Source: an uncultured Alphaproteobacteria bacterium
Lineage (GTDB): Bacteria > Pseudomonadota > Alphaproteobacteria > HIMB59 > GCA-002718135
DNA: 64,000 nucleotides
Assembly: GCA_902595855.1 (NCBI GenBank)
Contig: CACJRY010000001.1
Location: forward strand, 124,001-188,000
Reading direction: 5' to 3'
In this document: in pieces, positions 24,850 to 36,190 of the stretch
How positions within the stretch are numbered: the first letter of the stretch is position 1
Layout: the number at the start of each line of letters is the position of its first letter
Notes under the pieces: generated by a model
Told to the model about the DNA's origin: nothing
Database searches by the model: none
What the model saw: only the letters and a program-made list of their open reading frames with translations
Translations under genes and position numbers: made by a program

Positions 24850-26280
24850 TTAAGCGTCGTAATATAATTTAAATTCATGCGGATGAGGCTGAATGTTAAC
24901 AGGGTTAACTTCATTTTCTCTTTTATAATTGATGTATGTTTCAATTAGGTCTTTAGTAAAAACATCACCCTCAAGCAAAAATGCATGATCTTTTTCTAAT
25001 GCATCTATTGCTTCTGCTAGTGAACCTGGTGTAGAAGGAATTTTAGCTAAAACATCAGCAGGCGCTTCATAAATATTTATATCAGTTGGCTCACCTGGAT
25101 CTATTTTATTTTTTACACCATCTAATCCAGCCATTAACATTGCTGCAAATGCGAGATAAGGGTTTGCGGTTGGATCTGGGCATCTGAATTCCATTCTTTT
25201 TGATTTAGGGCTAGATGAATAAGTTGGTATTCTAACTGAAGCTGTTCTGTTTCTTTGAGAGTAAGCGATATTTACAGGCGCCTCAAATCCCGGAACTAGT
25301 CTTTTGTAAGAATTAGTTGTTGGTGCACAAAAAGCTAAAAGGGCAGGAGCATGTTTTAGTATGCCACCAATATAGTTAAGAGCGATATCACTCAAATCAG
25401 CATAGTTACCTTTTTTATACATCAATGTATCACCATCTTTCCATATACTTTGATGAACATGCATTCCAGAGCCATTATCACCAAACAAAGGTTTTGGCAT
25501 AAATGTTGCTGAAAGTCCGTGCAATTTAGCTACATTTTTTACCACGTATTTGTACTTCATTAAATCATCAGCCATTGAAACAAGTGGGGCAAACTCTAAA
25601 TCGATCTCTTGTTGGCCACCTGTAGCAACTTCATGGTGATGGGCCTCAACTGTAAGACCAATATCTTGCATAGTCATAACCATTTCAGTTCTTACATCAT
25701 GCATACTATCTACTGGAGGAAGAGGAAAGTAGCCCTCTTTATGACGAGGTTTATGACCTAAATTTGGCCCTTCATCCTTGCCTGTATTCCAAGTGCCTTC
25801 ATTTGAGTCAACCTCATGAAAAGCGAAGTTTGATCCTGAGTCATACTTAACATCATTAAAAATGAAAAATTCGGCTTCTGGACCAAAATATGCAGTATCA
25901 CCCATACCTGACGATTTTAAATATCCTTCAGCTTTTTTTGCTATGTTCCTAGGATCTCTTGAATAATTTTCCTTAGTAATAGGGTCTTTAATATCACAAT
26001 AAAAAGCTATTGTTTTTTCTGAAAAGAAAGGATCGATGTAGGCTGTTGTCACATCAGGAACAACTATCATATCACTGTTTTCTATAGCTTGAAAACCTCT
26101 TACGGAAGAGCCATCAAAACCAAGACCATCTTCAAAGATATCTTCCTCTAAGAATTTTATAGGAATAGTGAAATGGTGAGTAGTTCCAGGAACATCAGTA
26201 AACCTCATGTCTACCATCTTAATATCTAAATCTTTAATCTGTTTTAATAATTCAGCTGGCGTTGAGCAGTTAAATTTCAT
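24850..26280 (-). CDS. glnA: Glutamine synthetase type I (GlnA)
   Basis: GlnA makes glutamine from glutamate, ammonia and ATP and is the main route of ammonia assimilation. The 476-residue type I enzyme has DGSSVRGF, the metal-binding [31 protein letters not shown] and the family C-terminal domain. A Tyr sits in NIYEAP (near residue 402), where the adenylylation Tyr of type I-beta enzymes is found, although the local NLY-D-LP context is changed. The ribosome-binding site GGAG lies seven bases before the ATG. Two glutamine riboswitches precede it. Confidence 0.97.
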   Translation of the reverse strand: MKFNCSTPAELLKQIKDLDIKMVDMRFTDVPGTTHHFTIPIKFLEEDIFEDGLGFDGSSVRGFQAIENSDMIVVPDVTTAYIDPFFSEKTIAFYCDIKDPITKENYSRDPRNIAKKAEGYLKSSGMGDTAYFGPEAEFFIFNDVKYDSGSNFAFHEVDSNEGTWNTGKDEGPNLGHKPRHKEGYFPLPPVDSMHDVRTEMVMTMQDIGLTVEAHHHEVATGGQQEIDLEFAPLVSMADDLMKYKYVVKNVAKLHGLSATFMPKPLFGDNGSGMHVHQSIWKDGDTLMYKKGNYADLSDIALNYIGGILKHAPALLAFCAPTTNSYKRLVPGFEAPVNIAYSQRNRTASVRIPTYSSSPKSKRMEFRCPDPTANPYLAFAAMLMAGLDGVKNKIDPGEPTDINIYEAPADVLAKIPSTPGSLAEAIDALEKDHAFLLEGDVFTKDLIETYINYKRENEVNPVNIQPHPHEFKLYYDA

Positions 26281-26300
26281 AATTTATCTCCATCAAGTTA

Positions 26301-26327
26301 AGTAAACTCTAACCATTAGAGCTTACT
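26301..26327 (-). promoter_or_regulatory. Hairpin between the glutamine riboswitches and glnA
   Basis: On the minus strand AGTAAGCTCTAA and TTAGAGTTTACT form a 12-pair stem (one G-U) with loop TGG. It lies between the second aptamer and the glnA ribosome-binding site (26288-26291). There is no U-tract after it, so control of translation rather than termination is more likely. It may be part of the riboswitch expression platform. Confidence 0.55.
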
Positions 26328-26365
26328 AAATAATCATGCGCTAGTTATGAAAGTTCTGCTTTTAA

Positions 26366-26418
26366 AGCGTTCCTTCGGCAGGTGCCTACTTCCGACCCTT
26401 ATTAATAAGAGTTGAACG
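26366..26418 (-). promoter_or_regulatory. Glutamine riboswitch (glnA RNA), copy proximal to glnA
   Basis: On the minus strand this begins CGTTCA and ends GAAGGAACGC, pairing CGTTC with GAACG as P1. The invariant CGGAAGTAGG lies between, as in the glnA aptamer class found in cyanobacteria and marine metagenomes, which binds L-glutamine. It stands 86 bases upstream of the glnA start. The spacer hairpin differs from the upstream copy. Confidence 0.92.
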
Positions 26419-26435
26419 AATTCAAACTTTTGCAT

Positions 26436-26490
26436 GCGTTCCTTCAGTCTTAAGACCTACTTCCGATCTAGGATGAACCTAAATTGAACG
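26436..26490 (-). promoter_or_regulatory. Glutamine riboswitch (glnA RNA), distal copy
   Basis: This is a second complete aptamer with the same CGTTCA, CGGAAGTAGG and GAAGGAACGC landmarks. It is separated from the proximal copy by 17 bases. The variable P2/P3 arms differ in sequence but keep complementarity, for example TAGGTTCATCCTA. The tandem arrangement between glnB and glnA suggests that glnA expression is tuned separately from glnB by free glutamine. Confidence 0.92.
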
Positions 26491-26533
26491 ATTAATTGCC
26501 TTTTATTGTTTTTAGAAGAAATGTAAAGTTAAT

Positions 26534-28029
<1,496 letters not shown>

Positions 28030-28084
28030 TTTTTTGGTATAGCGAATAAACTTTATTAATAAAACTTATATTTATTAATTTAAC

Positions 28085-28162
28085 GGCGAACGTAGCTCAG
28101 TTGGTTAGAGCGCGGCCTTGTGGTGGCCGATGTCGTGGGTTCGAATCCCATCGTTCGCCCCA
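28085..28162 (+). tRNA. tRNA-His (anticodon GTG)
   Basis: A complete cloverleaf with the extra G at -1 (28085) opposite discriminator C, the mark of tRNA-His. The anticodon stem CGGCC/GGCCG encloses loop TTGTGGT (GTG). The T loop is TTCGAAT and CCA is encoded. Confidence 0.97.
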
Positions 28163-28239
28163 AATATAAAAAAAACCACTTTATATTTCAATTTCTCTAT
28201 TGTTTTTTATTGTAATCATCATAAAAGCGGCAGAATAAT

Positions 28240-28324
28240 GGGCCGGTGGTGGAATTGGTAGACACGCTAGATTTAGGTTCTAGTGCCGCGAGGTGTGAAG
28301 GTTCAAGTCCTTTCCGGCCTACCA
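28240..28324 (+). tRNA. tRNA-Leu (anticodon TAG)
   Basis: An 85-base class II tRNA with a long variable arm. The anticodon stem CTAGA/TCTAG encloses loop TTTAGGT, giving TAG (Leu, CUA codons). The acceptor GGGCCGG pairs with CCGGCCT, with one G-U, and ACCA follows. It ends 16 bases before the tig start, a linkage also seen in other alphaproteobacteria. Confidence 0.96.
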
Positions 28325-28340
28325 ATAAAGGGGATAATAT

Positions 28341-29687
28341 ATGTCTATTAAAGAAATAAAATCAGGAACTCTATATAAAGAATATGCAGTTGAAATTCCT
28401 TACCAGGAAATAAACTCATTAATAGACGAAAAAATAAATGAAATATTACCTACAGTTTCCATACCAGGTTTTAGGAAAGGAAAAGCCCCTACTACTATTG
28501 TTAAAAAAAAATATGAAGACAGTATAATATCTGAAGCTATTGAAAAATTAGTTCAAGATAAAACTAAAAATTTACTTGATGCAAAAAATCTCAAACCCTT
28601 CATTCAACCAAGAGTGGATCTAAAAAAATTTGAAAAAAATCAGCCAATCGAAGTAGAGGTAAAAATTAATTTAGAGCCAGAAATAAAATTAAAAGATTTT
28701 AAAAAAATTGATCTTACAAATTATGAAATTAAACTAGATAAAAAAATAATAGATGAAAACTATAAAGATTTTTTAAAAAATCAAAAAAAATATATACCTA
28801 TAAAAAAATCAAGAGAAATAATAAAAACAGATAGGATTATTTTAAATATATCTTCAGAAAACGAGTCTGTCCCAGATTTTTTAAAATCACAAAAGAAATT
28901 ACCAATAATGATTGAATCTGAATTACAAATCCTTCCTGATTTAGGAGCAAAATTATTGAAGAAAAAATTAAAAAAAGGGGATAAAGTTAAATTAGGTCTT
29001 GATATATCAAAATCTATAAAATCGGATAAAGAAGTAATCGCTGATTTTGATATTGAAATAGTTGAAATTGAAGAGTCCGCTCCTTTTAAAATAGATAAAG
29101 AATTTTTAGAAAAAAATGGTTTAAAAGATGAAGAAGAATTAAAAAATAACTTAGAAGATAATTTAAAATCTCAATATCACAATGGTATTAAACAAATTGA
29201 GAAAAAACAGTTAATGGATATTCTTGATAAGGAGCATCAATTTGATTTGCCACAAGGCATTGTTGATCAAGAATTTAATGATATTTGGCATAGGATAGAG
29301 CATGCAAAAAAAGATAACAAACTTGATGATGATGATAAGAAATTAACGGATGACAAGCTTAAGAATAGATATGAAAAAATTTCAAAAAGAAGGGTTAAGC
29401 TTTCAATACTATTGCAATTTATTGCTAAAGAACAAAATATTGTTGTTGATGAGAAAGAGCTAACAAATGGTATGATGGCTTACGCTTCTCAATATCCTGG
29501 ACAAGAAAAACAAATAATTGAGTATTTTAAGAAAAATCCCTCAGCAATAGAAACTGTAAGAGGTCCGATTTTAGAGGAAAAAGTTATTAATGCTGTTATT
29601 TCATCCTCAAATGTTGTTAAGAAAAAAATAAATAAATCAGAATATGAGAATTTAGAAAAAAAAACTTTTGATGTAAGCAAGGATTAG
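28341..29687 (+). CDS. tig: Trigger factor
   Basis: Trigger factor is the ribosome-bound chaperone that meets nascent chains. The N-terminal ribosome-binding domain has the signature [10 protein letters not shown] near residues 39-48. The long helical C-terminal chaperone arms make up the last 200 residues. The middle FKBP-type prolyl isomerase domain (about 165-250) is reduced: it keeps a core like [19 protein letters not shown], but the usual DGxxFxGG segment is missing. The total of 448 residues is normal. It is first in tig-clpP-clpX-lon. Confidence 0.94.
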   Translation: MSIKEIKSGTLYKEYAVEIPYQEINSLIDEKINEILPTVSIPGFRKGKAPTTIVKKKYEDSIISEAIEKLVQDKTKNLLDAKNLKPFIQPRVDLKKFEKNQPIEVEVKINLEPEIKLKDFKKIDLTNYEIKLDKKIIDENYKDFLKNQKKYIPIKKSREIIKTDRIILNISSENESVPDFLKSQKKLPIMIESELQILPDLGAKLLKKKLKKGDKVKLGLDISKSIKSDKEVIADFDIEIVEIEESAPFKIDKEFLEKNGLKDEEELKNNLEDNLKSQYHNGIKQIEKKQLMDILDKEHQFDLPQGIVDQEFNDIWHRIEHAKKDNKLDDDDKKLTDDKLKNRYEKISKRRVKLSILLQFIAKEQNIVVDEKELTNGMMAYASQYPGQEKQIIEYFKKNPSAIETVRGPILEEKVINAVISSSNVVKKKINKSEYENLEKKTFDVSKD

Positions 29688-29689
29688 TT

Positions 29690-30301
29690 ATGAAAGAAAT
29701 TGAAAAAATAACAAATAATTTAATACCGATGGTAGTTGAGCAATCTTCTCGAGGAGAGAGAGCTTATGACATTTATTCAAGATTATTGAAAGAAAGAATT
29801 ATTTTTTTAACAGGACCTATTGATGATAATATTGCCAGCTTAATTTGTGCCCAACTTCTTTTTCTTGAATCTGAAAATCCAAAAAAAGAAATCTCATTTT
29901 ATATTAATTCACCCGGAGGTATTGTTTGGTCAGGTCTCGCTATTTATGATACAATGCAATACATTTCATCTAAAGTTATGACTATATGCATCGGTCAAGC
30001 TGCTTCCGCTGGTTCATTATTACTAACTGCTGGCTCAGAAGGAATGAGATTTTCATTACCTAACTCTAGAATTATGGTCCACCAACCAAGTGGTGGTTAT
30101 CAGGGGCAAGTTACTGATATAGAAATTCACACTAATGAAATAAAAAAAACAAAAGAAAGATTAAATCAAATTTACTCAAAACATACAAAAAAAAAGATAA
30201 AAGACATTGAGACTATCATGGAGAGAGATAAGTATTTTTCTCCTGAAGAAGCAATTAAGTTTGGTTTAATTGATAAAATAGTAGAAAGTAGAAAAAGTTA
30301 G
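29690..30301 (+). CDS. clpP: ATP-dependent Clp protease proteolytic subunit ClpP
   Basis: ClpP forms the double-ring serine protease chamber used with ClpX. The 203-residue sequence carries catalytic Ser106 in [11 protein letters not shown] and His131 in IMVHQPSGG, plus YINSPGG, which forms the oxyanion region. It starts two bases after tig, and its final base is the first base of the clpX GTG start, a tight coupling conserved in the tig-clpP-clpX arrangement. Confidence 0.97.
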   Translation: MKEIEKITNNLIPMVVEQSSRGERAYDIYSRLLKERIIFLTGPIDDNIASLICAQLLFLESENPKKEISFYINSPGGIVWSGLAIYDTMQYISSKVMTICIGQAASAGSLLLTAGSEGMRFSLPNSRIMVHQPSGGYQGQVTDIEIHTNEIKKTKERLNQIYSKHTKKKIKDIETIMERDKYFSPEEAIKFGLIDKIVESRKS

Positions 30302-31563
30302 TGAGTAAAAAAGAAGATAAAGATTCATTGTTTTGTTCTTTTTGTGGAAAAAGTCAAAAAGAAGTAAAGAAATTAATTGCTGGCCCAACAGTATTCGTTT
30401 GTGATGAATGTGTTGAGCTTTGTATGGATATTATCAAAGAGGACAACAAGAATAGTAAATCAAAATTAAAAACAAACACTCCCAAACCATCTGAAATAAA
30501 TAAATTCTTAGATGATTTTGTAATTGGCCAAACTAAAGCTAAGAAAAATTTGTCAGTGGCCGTTTATAATCACTATAAAAGACTAGCAAACTCAAATTTT
30601 GACGACGTAGAGATTTCTAAATCAAATATTTTACTTGTTGGACCAACAGGTACAGGTAAAACTTTACTAGCCCAAACACTAGCTAAAGTTTTAGATGTTC
30701 CTTTTACCGTTGCAGATGCAACTAGCTTAACAGAAGCTGGTTACGTTGGAGAAGATGTTGAAAATATAATATTAAAACTACTTCAAGCGTCTGATTATAA
30801 TGTTGAAAGAGCACAAAAGGGTATAGTTTACATTGATGAAATTGATAAAATAAGCAGAAAAAGTGACAACCCTTCAATAACTAGAGATGTATCAGGTGAA
30901 GGTGTGCAACAAGCTTTATTAAAAATTATGGAGGGAACAATTGCAAGTGTTCCACCTCAAGGTGGAAGGAAACATCCTCAGCAAGAATTTTTGCATGTTG
31001 ATACTTCGAATATTTTATTTATTTGTGGAGGAGCTTTTTCTGGCTTGGAGAGTATAATTAATCAAAGGTTAAAAGGCTCATCTATTGGGTTCAATTCATC
31101 AATTATAGACTTCAAAGAGAAATCTGTCGGAGACTCTTTGAATGATTTACAAAATGAAGATCTTCTAAAATTTGGTATGATACCTGAGTTTGTTGGCAGG
31201 CTTCCTGTTGTGACTACATTGGAAGAGCTTGATCTTGATATGCTGATTCAAATAATGCAAGAACCAAAAAACGCTCTTATTAAGCAATATTCAGCTTTAT
31301 TTAAAATGGATAATGTAAATCTTGAAATTAAAAATGATGCACTTAAAGAAATTGCTAAGTTAGCTATTGCACAAAAAACCGGTGCTAGGGGACTTAGATC
31401 TATTTTGGAGAATTTATTGAGTGATTTAATGTTTAAAACACCTGATTACAAAGATTTAGAAAAGATTATAATAAATAAAGATGTGGTTATTAGAACTGCG
31501 GAGCCTATTATGATATATAACAGTAAAAATGCAAATCAAAAAATATTGGTTAATAAGTCTTGA
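30301..31563 (+). CDS. clpX: ATP-dependent Clp protease ATPase subunit ClpX
   Basis: ClpX is the AAA+ unfoldase that feeds substrates to ClpP. The N-terminal zinc-binding domain has Cys12, Cys15, Cys34 and Cys37 (CSFC...CDEC). Walker A GPTGTGKT is near residue 118 and Walker B is VYIDEIDKI. The pore loop is GYVGEDVE, and the ClpP-binding IGF appears in SSIGFN. The 420-residue length is standard. The start is GTG, overlapping the clpP stop by one base. Confidence 0.97.
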   Translation: MSKKEDKDSLFCSFCGKSQKEVKKLIAGPTVFVCDECVELCMDIIKEDNKNSKSKLKTNTPKPSEINKFLDDFVIGQTKAKKNLSVAVYNHYKRLANSNFDDVEISKSNILLVGPTGTGKTLLAQTLAKVLDVPFTVADATSLTEAGYVGEDVENIILKLLQASDYNVERAQKGIVYIDEIDKISRKSDNPSITRDVSGEGVQQALLKIMEGTIASVPPQGGRKHPQQEFLHVDTSNILFICGGAFSGLESIINQRLKGSSIGFNSSIIDFKEKSVGDSLNDLQNEDLLKFGMIPEFVGRLPVVTTLEELDLDMLIQIMQEPKNALIKQYSALFKMDNVNLEIKNDALKEIAKLAIAQKTGARGLRSILENLLSDLMFKTPDYKDLEKIIINKDVVIRTAEPIMIYNSKNANQKILVNKS

Positions 31564-31596
31564 AATTATTAAAAAAATAATCATTTAGTCATTTAT

Positions 31597-33990
31597 ATGA
31601 GATCCTCTGCATTACCTTTATTACCTCTTAGAGACATTGTAGTTTTTCCGGGTATGGTAGCCCCTCTATTTGTTGGCAGAAAACAATCAGTAAATGCACT
31701 TAATCATGCAATGAATCTAGACAAAAAAATATTTTTGCTAGCGCAAAAAAACTCAGATATTGATAACCCAAATAAATCAGATTTGTATGAGTGTGGAACA
31801 GTGGCAAAAGTTCTTCAACTTCTAAAACTACCAGATGGTACAATTAAAGTTTTAGTAGAGGGAATATCTCGAGCAAAAATTAACAGTTTGAACCTATCAG
31901 GTGATTTTTTTACTGCAAAAGTTAGTCAAATCGAATCTAAATTCAAAAATACAAATAAATTAAAGGCATTAGTAAAAATTGTTATTGAACAATTTGAAGA
32001 TTATTCCAAAGTTAATAAAAAAATTCCTTCTGAAGTTATTACTAATCTTAACGCAATGAGTGATCCTAATAAAATTTCAGATACTATTGTTATCAATTTA
32101 ACAATTAATATGGAACAAAAGCAAGAATTATTAGAGATATTTGATTTAGAGAAGAGATTAAATAAAATTCATTTACATTTAGTTTCAGAGATTGACTCAT
32201 TCCAAATGGAAAAAAAAATCAAGGGAAGAGTAAAGCGTCAAATGGAAAAAACTCAAAAAGAATACTACCTAAACGAGCAAATGAAAGCTATCCAGAAAGA
32301 ACTTGGCGAGAATGATGATTCTGATGATTTAGATGAAATAGAAAAAAAAATAGGAACCTTAAAACTATCCAACGAAGCAAAAGAAAAATGTAAATCTGAA
32401 TTAAAAAAATTAAGAAATATGAGTCCAATGTCTGCAGAGGCAACTGTTATAAGAAATTATTTAGATTGGGTTCTTTCAATACCTTGGAATTCACCAACTG
32501 AAGTTTCAAAAAATATCAAAAAAGCTAAAACTATTCTTGAAGATGATCATTATGGTTTGGAAAAGGTAAAAGAAAGAATATTAGAATATCTAGCGGTTCA
32601 AAAAAGAACAGAAAAATTAAAAGGACCAATTTTATGTTTAGTAGGACCTCCAGGAGTAGGAAAAACATCTCTTGGCAAATCAATAGCCAATGCAACTGGT
32701 AGAAGTTTTGTAAGAATGTCATTAGGGGGTGTAAGAGATGAGGCTGAAATAAGGGGTCATAGAAAAACATATATTGGCTCAATGCCAGGCCGTTTTATAC
32801 AATCTATGAAAAAAGCAAAAACTTCTAACCCCCTTATATTATTGGATGAAATCGATAAACTAGGATCTGATTGGAGAGGAGATCCTTCATCAGCTTTACT
32901 CGAAGTGTTAGACCCTGAACAAAATGATAAATTTAACGATCACTATTTAGAATTGGACTATAATTTATCTGAAGTAATGTTTGTATGTACTGCTAATACA
33001 CTCAACATCCCTCCAGCTTTGCTTGATAGAATGGAGATAATTAGAATTCCAGGATATACTGAAAAAGAAAAAAATAAAATTGCTCAAAAATATTTAATAC
33101 CTAAACAAACTAAAAACCATCATTTGAAAAAAAATGAATTAAAGTTTTCTAATAAATCAGTTAATCAAATAATTAGAAATTATACAAGAGAAGCAGGAGT
33201 TAGAAATCTTGAAAAAGAAATTTCCAAAGTATGCAGAAAGACAGTTAAATTACTTGAAACAAGCAACAAAAAGACTGTTTTACTTAACAACGACATGATC
33301 AAGGAGTTTTTAGGTATAACAAGATATCGATCAAGTGAAATTGAAAAGAAAAATTTAATTGGTGTTACCAATGGACTAGCTTGGACAGAAGTTGGTGGTG
33401 AAATTTTATCAATCGAGGTTATACTATCAATTGGTAAAGGGAAACTTACAATTACTGGAAAACTTGGTGAGGTTATGAGAGAATCAGTACAAGCTGCTAT
33501 TTCATACGTGAAATCACATAGCTTAAATTTAGGCATACATCCATTTGATTTTGACAAATTTGATATTCATGTTCATGTTCCTGAAGGAGCTACTCCAAAA
33601 GATGGGCCAAGCGCTGGAATTGCTATATTTAATTCTTTGGTATCCTCTTTAACCTCTAATAGAGTAAGGAAAGATGTTGCAATGACTGGAGAAATTACTC
33701 TTAGGGGAAGGGTTCTGCCTATAGGAGGTTTGAAAGAAAAAATATATGCTGCCTCAAGAGCTGGAATAAAAAAAGTTTTGATTCCTGAAGAAAATAAGAA
33801 TGAAGTAGTCGAATTTGATAAAGAAATTCTAAAAACTGTTAAAATAATTGCCATTAGTGAGGCCAAGTCAATCTTAGAGCACACTCTTACAAAACCCATT
33901 ACTCCTCTGGATTTAACCGAATCAGAGATTTTGGAAGATAAAAAAAATAGGTTTTCTGACTCAAATATAAAAGAAAACTTACGACACTAA
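31597..33990 (+). CDS. lon: ATP-dependent protease Lon
   Basis: Lon degrades misfolded and regulatory proteins in the cytoplasm. The 797-residue chain has the N-terminal substrate-binding domain starting LPLLPLRDIVVFPGM, AAA+ Walker A GPPGVGKTS near residue 352, Walker B ILLDEIDKL and the C-terminal Ser-Lys protease domain. The catalytic Ser is in KDGPSAGIAI and the Lys in GGLKEKIYAASRAG. It follows clpX by 33 bases. HU, a known Lon substrate in some bacteria, is next. Confidence 0.97.
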   Translation: MRSSALPLLPLRDIVVFPGMVAPLFVGRKQSVNALNHAMNLDKKIFLLAQKNSDIDNPNKSDLYECGTVAKVLQLLKLPDGTIKVLVEGISRAKINSLNLSGDFFTAKVSQIESKFKNTNKLKALVKIVIEQFEDYSKVNKKIPSEVITNLNAMSDPNKISDTIVINLTINMEQKQELLEIFDLEKRLNKIHLHLVSEIDSFQMEKKIKGRVKRQMEKTQKEYYLNEQMKAIQKELGENDDSDDLDEIEKKIGTLKLSNEAKEKCKSELKKLRNMSPMSAEATVIRNYLDWVLSIPWNSPTEVSKNIKKAKTILEDDHYGLEKVKERILEYLAVQKRTEKLKGPILCLVGPPGVGKTSLGKSIANATGRSFVRMSLGGVRDEAEIRGHRKTYIGSMPGRFIQSMKKAKTSNPLILLDEIDKLGSDWRGDPSSALLEVLDPEQNDKFNDHYLELDYNLSEVMFVCTANTLNIPPALLDRMEIIRIPGYTEKEKNKIAQKYLIPKQTKNHHLKKNELKFSNKSVNQIIRNYTREAGVRNLEKEISKVCRKTVKLLETSNKKTVLLNNDMIKEFLGITRYRSSEIEKKNLIGVTNGLAWTEVGGEILSIEVILSIGKGKLTITGKLGEVMRESVQAAISYVKSHSLNLGIHPFDFDKFDIHVHVPEGATPKDGPSAGIAIFNSLVSSLTSNRVRKDVAMTGEITLRGRVLPIGGLKEKIYAASRAGIKKVLIPEENKNEVVEFDKEILKTVKIIAISEAKSILEHTLTKPITPLDLTESEILEDKKNRFSDSNIKENLRH

Positions 33991-34053
33991 CCACTGTTTT
34001 CAGTACTTTTTGACTAAAATTCCCTCTAAACTGGGAATATTTCTAAAAAATTA

Positions 34054-34083
34054 TTGACTTCCTGTGTAATGAAATAATATTCT
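34054..34083 (+). promoter_or_regulatory. Candidate promoter of the HU gene
   Basis: TTGACT at 34054-34059 is a good -35 hexamer. Possible -10 hexamers are TATTCT at 34078-34083 (18-base spacer) or TAATAT at 34075-34080 (15-base spacer). The region lies just upstream of the HU ribosome-binding site and is the clearest sigma70-like promoter seen in the window. A weak hairpin (ATTCCC/GGGAAT, 34019-34038) before it may end the lon transcript. Confidence 0.5.
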
Positions 34084-34112
34084 CTTTTTATACCAATAAA
34101 AAGGAGTTTGAC

Positions 34113-34388
34113 GTGAATAAAAATGACCTAATTGCATCAGTTGCTTCATCTGCTGGATTATCAAAATCTGATGCTACAAGAGCTATAGAAAGTTTTTTAG
34201 ATGCTGTAACTAACTCACTTAAAAGAGATGAGAAAGTTAGTATTGTTGGCTTTGGTAATTTTAGTGTTAGTCACAGAAAGGCTACAACTGGAAGAAACCC
34301 AAGAACTGGAGAGTCTATACAAATACCTGCATCTAAAAGACCTAAATTTACTGTGGGTAAAGCGCTTAAAGATGCAGTAAATAACTAA
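34113..34388 (+). CDS. DNA-binding protein HU
   Basis: HU is an abundant nucleoid protein that bends DNA. The 91-residue sequence has the family pattern: an N-terminal helical dimerisation part (MNKNDLIASVASSAGLSKSD), GFGNFSVSHRKATTGRNPRTGE, where the beta arm inserts into the minor groove, and a C-terminal KRPKFTVGKALKDAVN. The start is GTG with AAGGAG six bases before it. It has its own promoter and a strong terminator. The lon-HU-tRNA-nuoA order is widely conserved in alphaproteobacteria. Confidence 0.97.
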   Translation: MNKNDLIASVASSAGLSKSDATRAIESFLDAVTNSLKRDEKVSIVGFGNFSVSHRKATTGRNPRTGESIQIPASKRPKFTVGKALKDAVNN

Positions 34389-34409
34389 CATATAATAAAT
34401 TTTTGTTGC

Positions 34410-34446
34410 ACCGGCTGTTAAAAATATTTAACAGCCGGTTTTGTTT
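34410..34446 (+). terminator. Rho-independent terminator after HU
   Basis: A 13-pair perfect stem ACCGGCTGTTAAA/TTTAACAGCCGGT with a four-base loop is followed by TTTTGTTT. It begins 21 bases after the HU stop, and the next gene is tRNA-Val. Confidence 0.93.
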
Positions 34447-34447
34447 A

Positions 34448-34523
34448 GGGTGTTTAGCTCAGTTGGTAGAGCATCTCGTTTACACCGAGAGGGTCGGGAG
34501 TTCGAGTCTCTCAACACCCACCA
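34448..34523 (+). tRNA. tRNA-Val (anticodon TAC)
   Basis: A 76-base cloverleaf: acceptor GGGTGTT/AACACCC, anticodon stem TCTCG/CGAGA with loop TTTACAC (TAC), T loop TTCGAGT and an encoded CCA. It is three bases upstream of tRNA-Asp, so both are probably processed from one transcript. Confidence 0.97.
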
Positions 34524-34526
34524 TGC

Positions 34527-34603
34527 GCGGGAGTAGTTCAGCTGGTTAGAACGCTGCCCTGTCACGGCAGAGGTCGCGGGTTCGAATCCCGTCTCTCGCG
34601 CCA
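34527..34603 (+). tRNA. tRNA-Asp (anticodon GTC)
   Basis: A 77-base cloverleaf: acceptor GCGGGAG/CTCTCGC (one G-U), anticodon stem CTGCC/GGCAG with loop CTGTCAC (GTC), discriminator G and encoded CCA. It follows tRNA-Val and precedes the nuo operon. Confidence 0.96.
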
Positions 34604-34755
34604 CTTTTTGATTATCAATTTAAAAATCTTAGCAAAAATAGTAGCAGTTTAAAATAACTCTAAAAGTAGTATTTTAGCCGCAGAAATCATCGATTGTTAT
34701 CCTTGAATATTTTACTAAATAGATTACTAAAACATTTTTTGTAGAAAATTTTAAA
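34604..34755 (+). other. Leader region of the nuo operon
   Basis: This 152-base A+T-rich stretch between tRNA-Asp and nuoA must contain the promoter of the long complex I operon unless it is read from the tRNAs. I see no convincing -35/-10 pair, no strong hairpin and no recognisable riboswitch. TTGAAT (34703-34708) and nearby T/A-rich hexamers are only weak candidates. Confidence 0.35.
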
Positions 34756-35121
34756 GTGGAAAATTATTTATCTGAATATTTACCAATACTTATTTTTATA
34801 ATTATTGGTTTTGCAATTGCGATTGGAATGACAACATTATCCTTTTTAGTTGGTGATCGAAAACCTGACAATGAAAAACTCTCTGCGTATGAATGTGGAT
34901 TTGAAGCATTTGATGATGCTAGAGGCAGGTTTGATGTTAGATTTTATTTGGTTGCAATTTTATTTATTATTTTTGATTTAGAAGTAGCATTTTTATTTCC
35001 ATGGGCTGTTTCGTTAGGAAGTATCGGAATTTTTGGATTTTGGTCAATGATGATTTTTTTATTAATTCTCACAATAGGCTTTATCTATGAGTGGAAAAAA
35101 GGAGCCCTAGAATGGGAGTAG
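34756..35121 (+). CDS. nuoA: NADH-quinone oxidoreductase subunit A
   Basis: NuoA is a small membrane subunit at the junction between the arms of respiratory complex I. The 121-residue protein has three helices and the conserved loop [31 protein letters not shown] (quoted by landmarks: YECG, then RFDVRFY), which lies near the quinone channel. The start codon is GTG. Its last ten bases overlap nuoB. It begins a run of fourteen nuo genes. Confidence 0.96.
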   Translation: MENYLSEYLPILIFIIIGFAIAIGMTTLSFLVGDRKPDNEKLSAYECGFEAFDDARGRFDVRFYLVAILFIIFDLEVAFLFPWAVSLGSIGIFGFWSMMIFLLILTIGFIYEWKKGALEWE

Positions 35122-35612
35122 AAATAAACGAAGATAACTTTGGGGAAGAGCTAAATTCTAAAGGTTTTTTAGTTGCAAATTTTGATAAGCTCTTAACTTG
35201 GGCAAGGACAGGCTCACTATGGCCAATGACGTTTGGTTTGGCATGCTGTGGAGTAGAAATGATACATACCTATATGGCAAGATACGATCTAGATCGATAT
35301 GGAGTTATTCCAAGAGGCAGTCCTCGGCAGTCAGATGTTATGATTGTTGCTGGAACATTAACAAATAAGATGGCACCTGCACTTAGAAAAGTTTATGATC
35401 AAATGCCAGAACCAAGATGGGTTATATCTATGGGCTCATGTGCAAATGGAGGTGGATATTATCATTATTCTTATTCTGTTGTAAGGGGTTGTGATAGAAT
35501 TGTACCAGTAGATATTTATGTCCCAGGTTGCCCACCTACGGCTGAAGCTTTAGTATATGGTATCTTGCAATTACAAAAAAAAATTAAAAGAAAAAATAAA
35601 TTTGTAAGATAA
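35112..35612 (+). CDS. nuoB: NADH-quinone oxidoreductase subunit B
   Basis: NuoB holds the terminal [4Fe-4S] cluster N2 that passes electrons to quinone. The 166-residue protein has the ligands in [17 protein letters not shown] and [11 protein letters not shown]. The ATG at 35112 is chosen over an in-frame codon at 35091 because the extra residues have no family counterpart; it overlaps nuoA by ten bases. Confidence 0.97.
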   Translation: MGVEINEDNFGEELNSKGFLVANFDKLLTWARTGSLWPMTFGLACCGVEMIHTYMARYDLDRYGVIPRGSPRQSDVMIVAGTLTNKMAPALRKVYDQMPEPRWVISMGSCANGGGYYHYSYSVVRGCDRIVPVDIYVPGCPPTAEALVYGILQLQKKIKRKNKFVR

Positions 35613-35615
35613 AAA

Positions 35616-36188
35616 ATGATTGAGGAATTTAAAAAAATTAAAGAACTTAACTTAATTACAGATAATAAAATTTTTTATTCAGCGGTTTTTTCAAAAGAGC
35701 ATTTAATAAAGATCTTTAATGAACTTAAAGATAACGAGTCTCTAAATTTTAACCAGCTAATAGATATCACTGCAATTGACTATCCCTCAAAAGAAAAAAG
35801 ATTTGAATTAGTTTATATTCTATTAAGTATGAAACAAAATAGAAGAATTATTTTAAAAACACATCTAGACGAAAATGATAATATTGATAGTTTAACAGAG
35901 ATCTTCGAAGCCTCTAATTGGTATGAAAGAGAGTGCTACGACTTATTTGGTATTAAATTTAATAATCATCCAGATTTAAGAAGAATTATGACCGATTATA
36001 ATTTTGAGGGTTTTCCATTACGTAAAGACTTTCCCCTAACTGGCCATACTGAAGTTAGATATGATGATGTGGAGAAAAAAGTAGTTTATGAACCTGTAAA
36101 ACTAACACAGGAATATAGAGATTTTGATTATACTTCTCCGTGGGAAGGAATGTCAAAAGGCATTGATGACCACAACGAACAAGAATAG
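35616..36188 (+). CDS. nuoC: NADH-quinone oxidoreductase subunit C
   Basis: NuoC is a 30 kDa-type peripheral subunit of complex I without cofactors. The 190-residue protein ends in the family signature [20 protein letters not shown] followed by [13 protein letters not shown]. It is a separate gene, not fused to nuoD as in E. coli, the usual state in alphaproteobacteria and mitochondria. It begins three bases after nuoB. Confidence 0.96.
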   Translation: MIEEFKKIKELNLITDNKIFYSAVFSKEHLIKIFNELKDNESLNFNQLIDITAIDYPSKEKRFELVYILLSMKQNRRIILKTHLDENDNIDSLTEIFEASNWYERECYDLFGIKFNNHPDLRRIMTDYNFEGFPLRKDFPLTGHTEVRYDDVEKKVVYEPVKLTQEYRDFDYTSPWEGMSKGIDDHNEQE

Positions 36189-36190
36189 CT

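Noticed and set aside
28163..28190. A/T-only hairpin after tRNA-His as a terminator
   Set aside because: AAATATAAA/TTTATATTT is weak and expected by chance at this base composition, and no T-run follows directly.
33180..33899. Two minus-strand frames (125 and 108 codons) within lon
   Set aside because: They lie opposite the conserved Lon protease domain and have no independent start signals.
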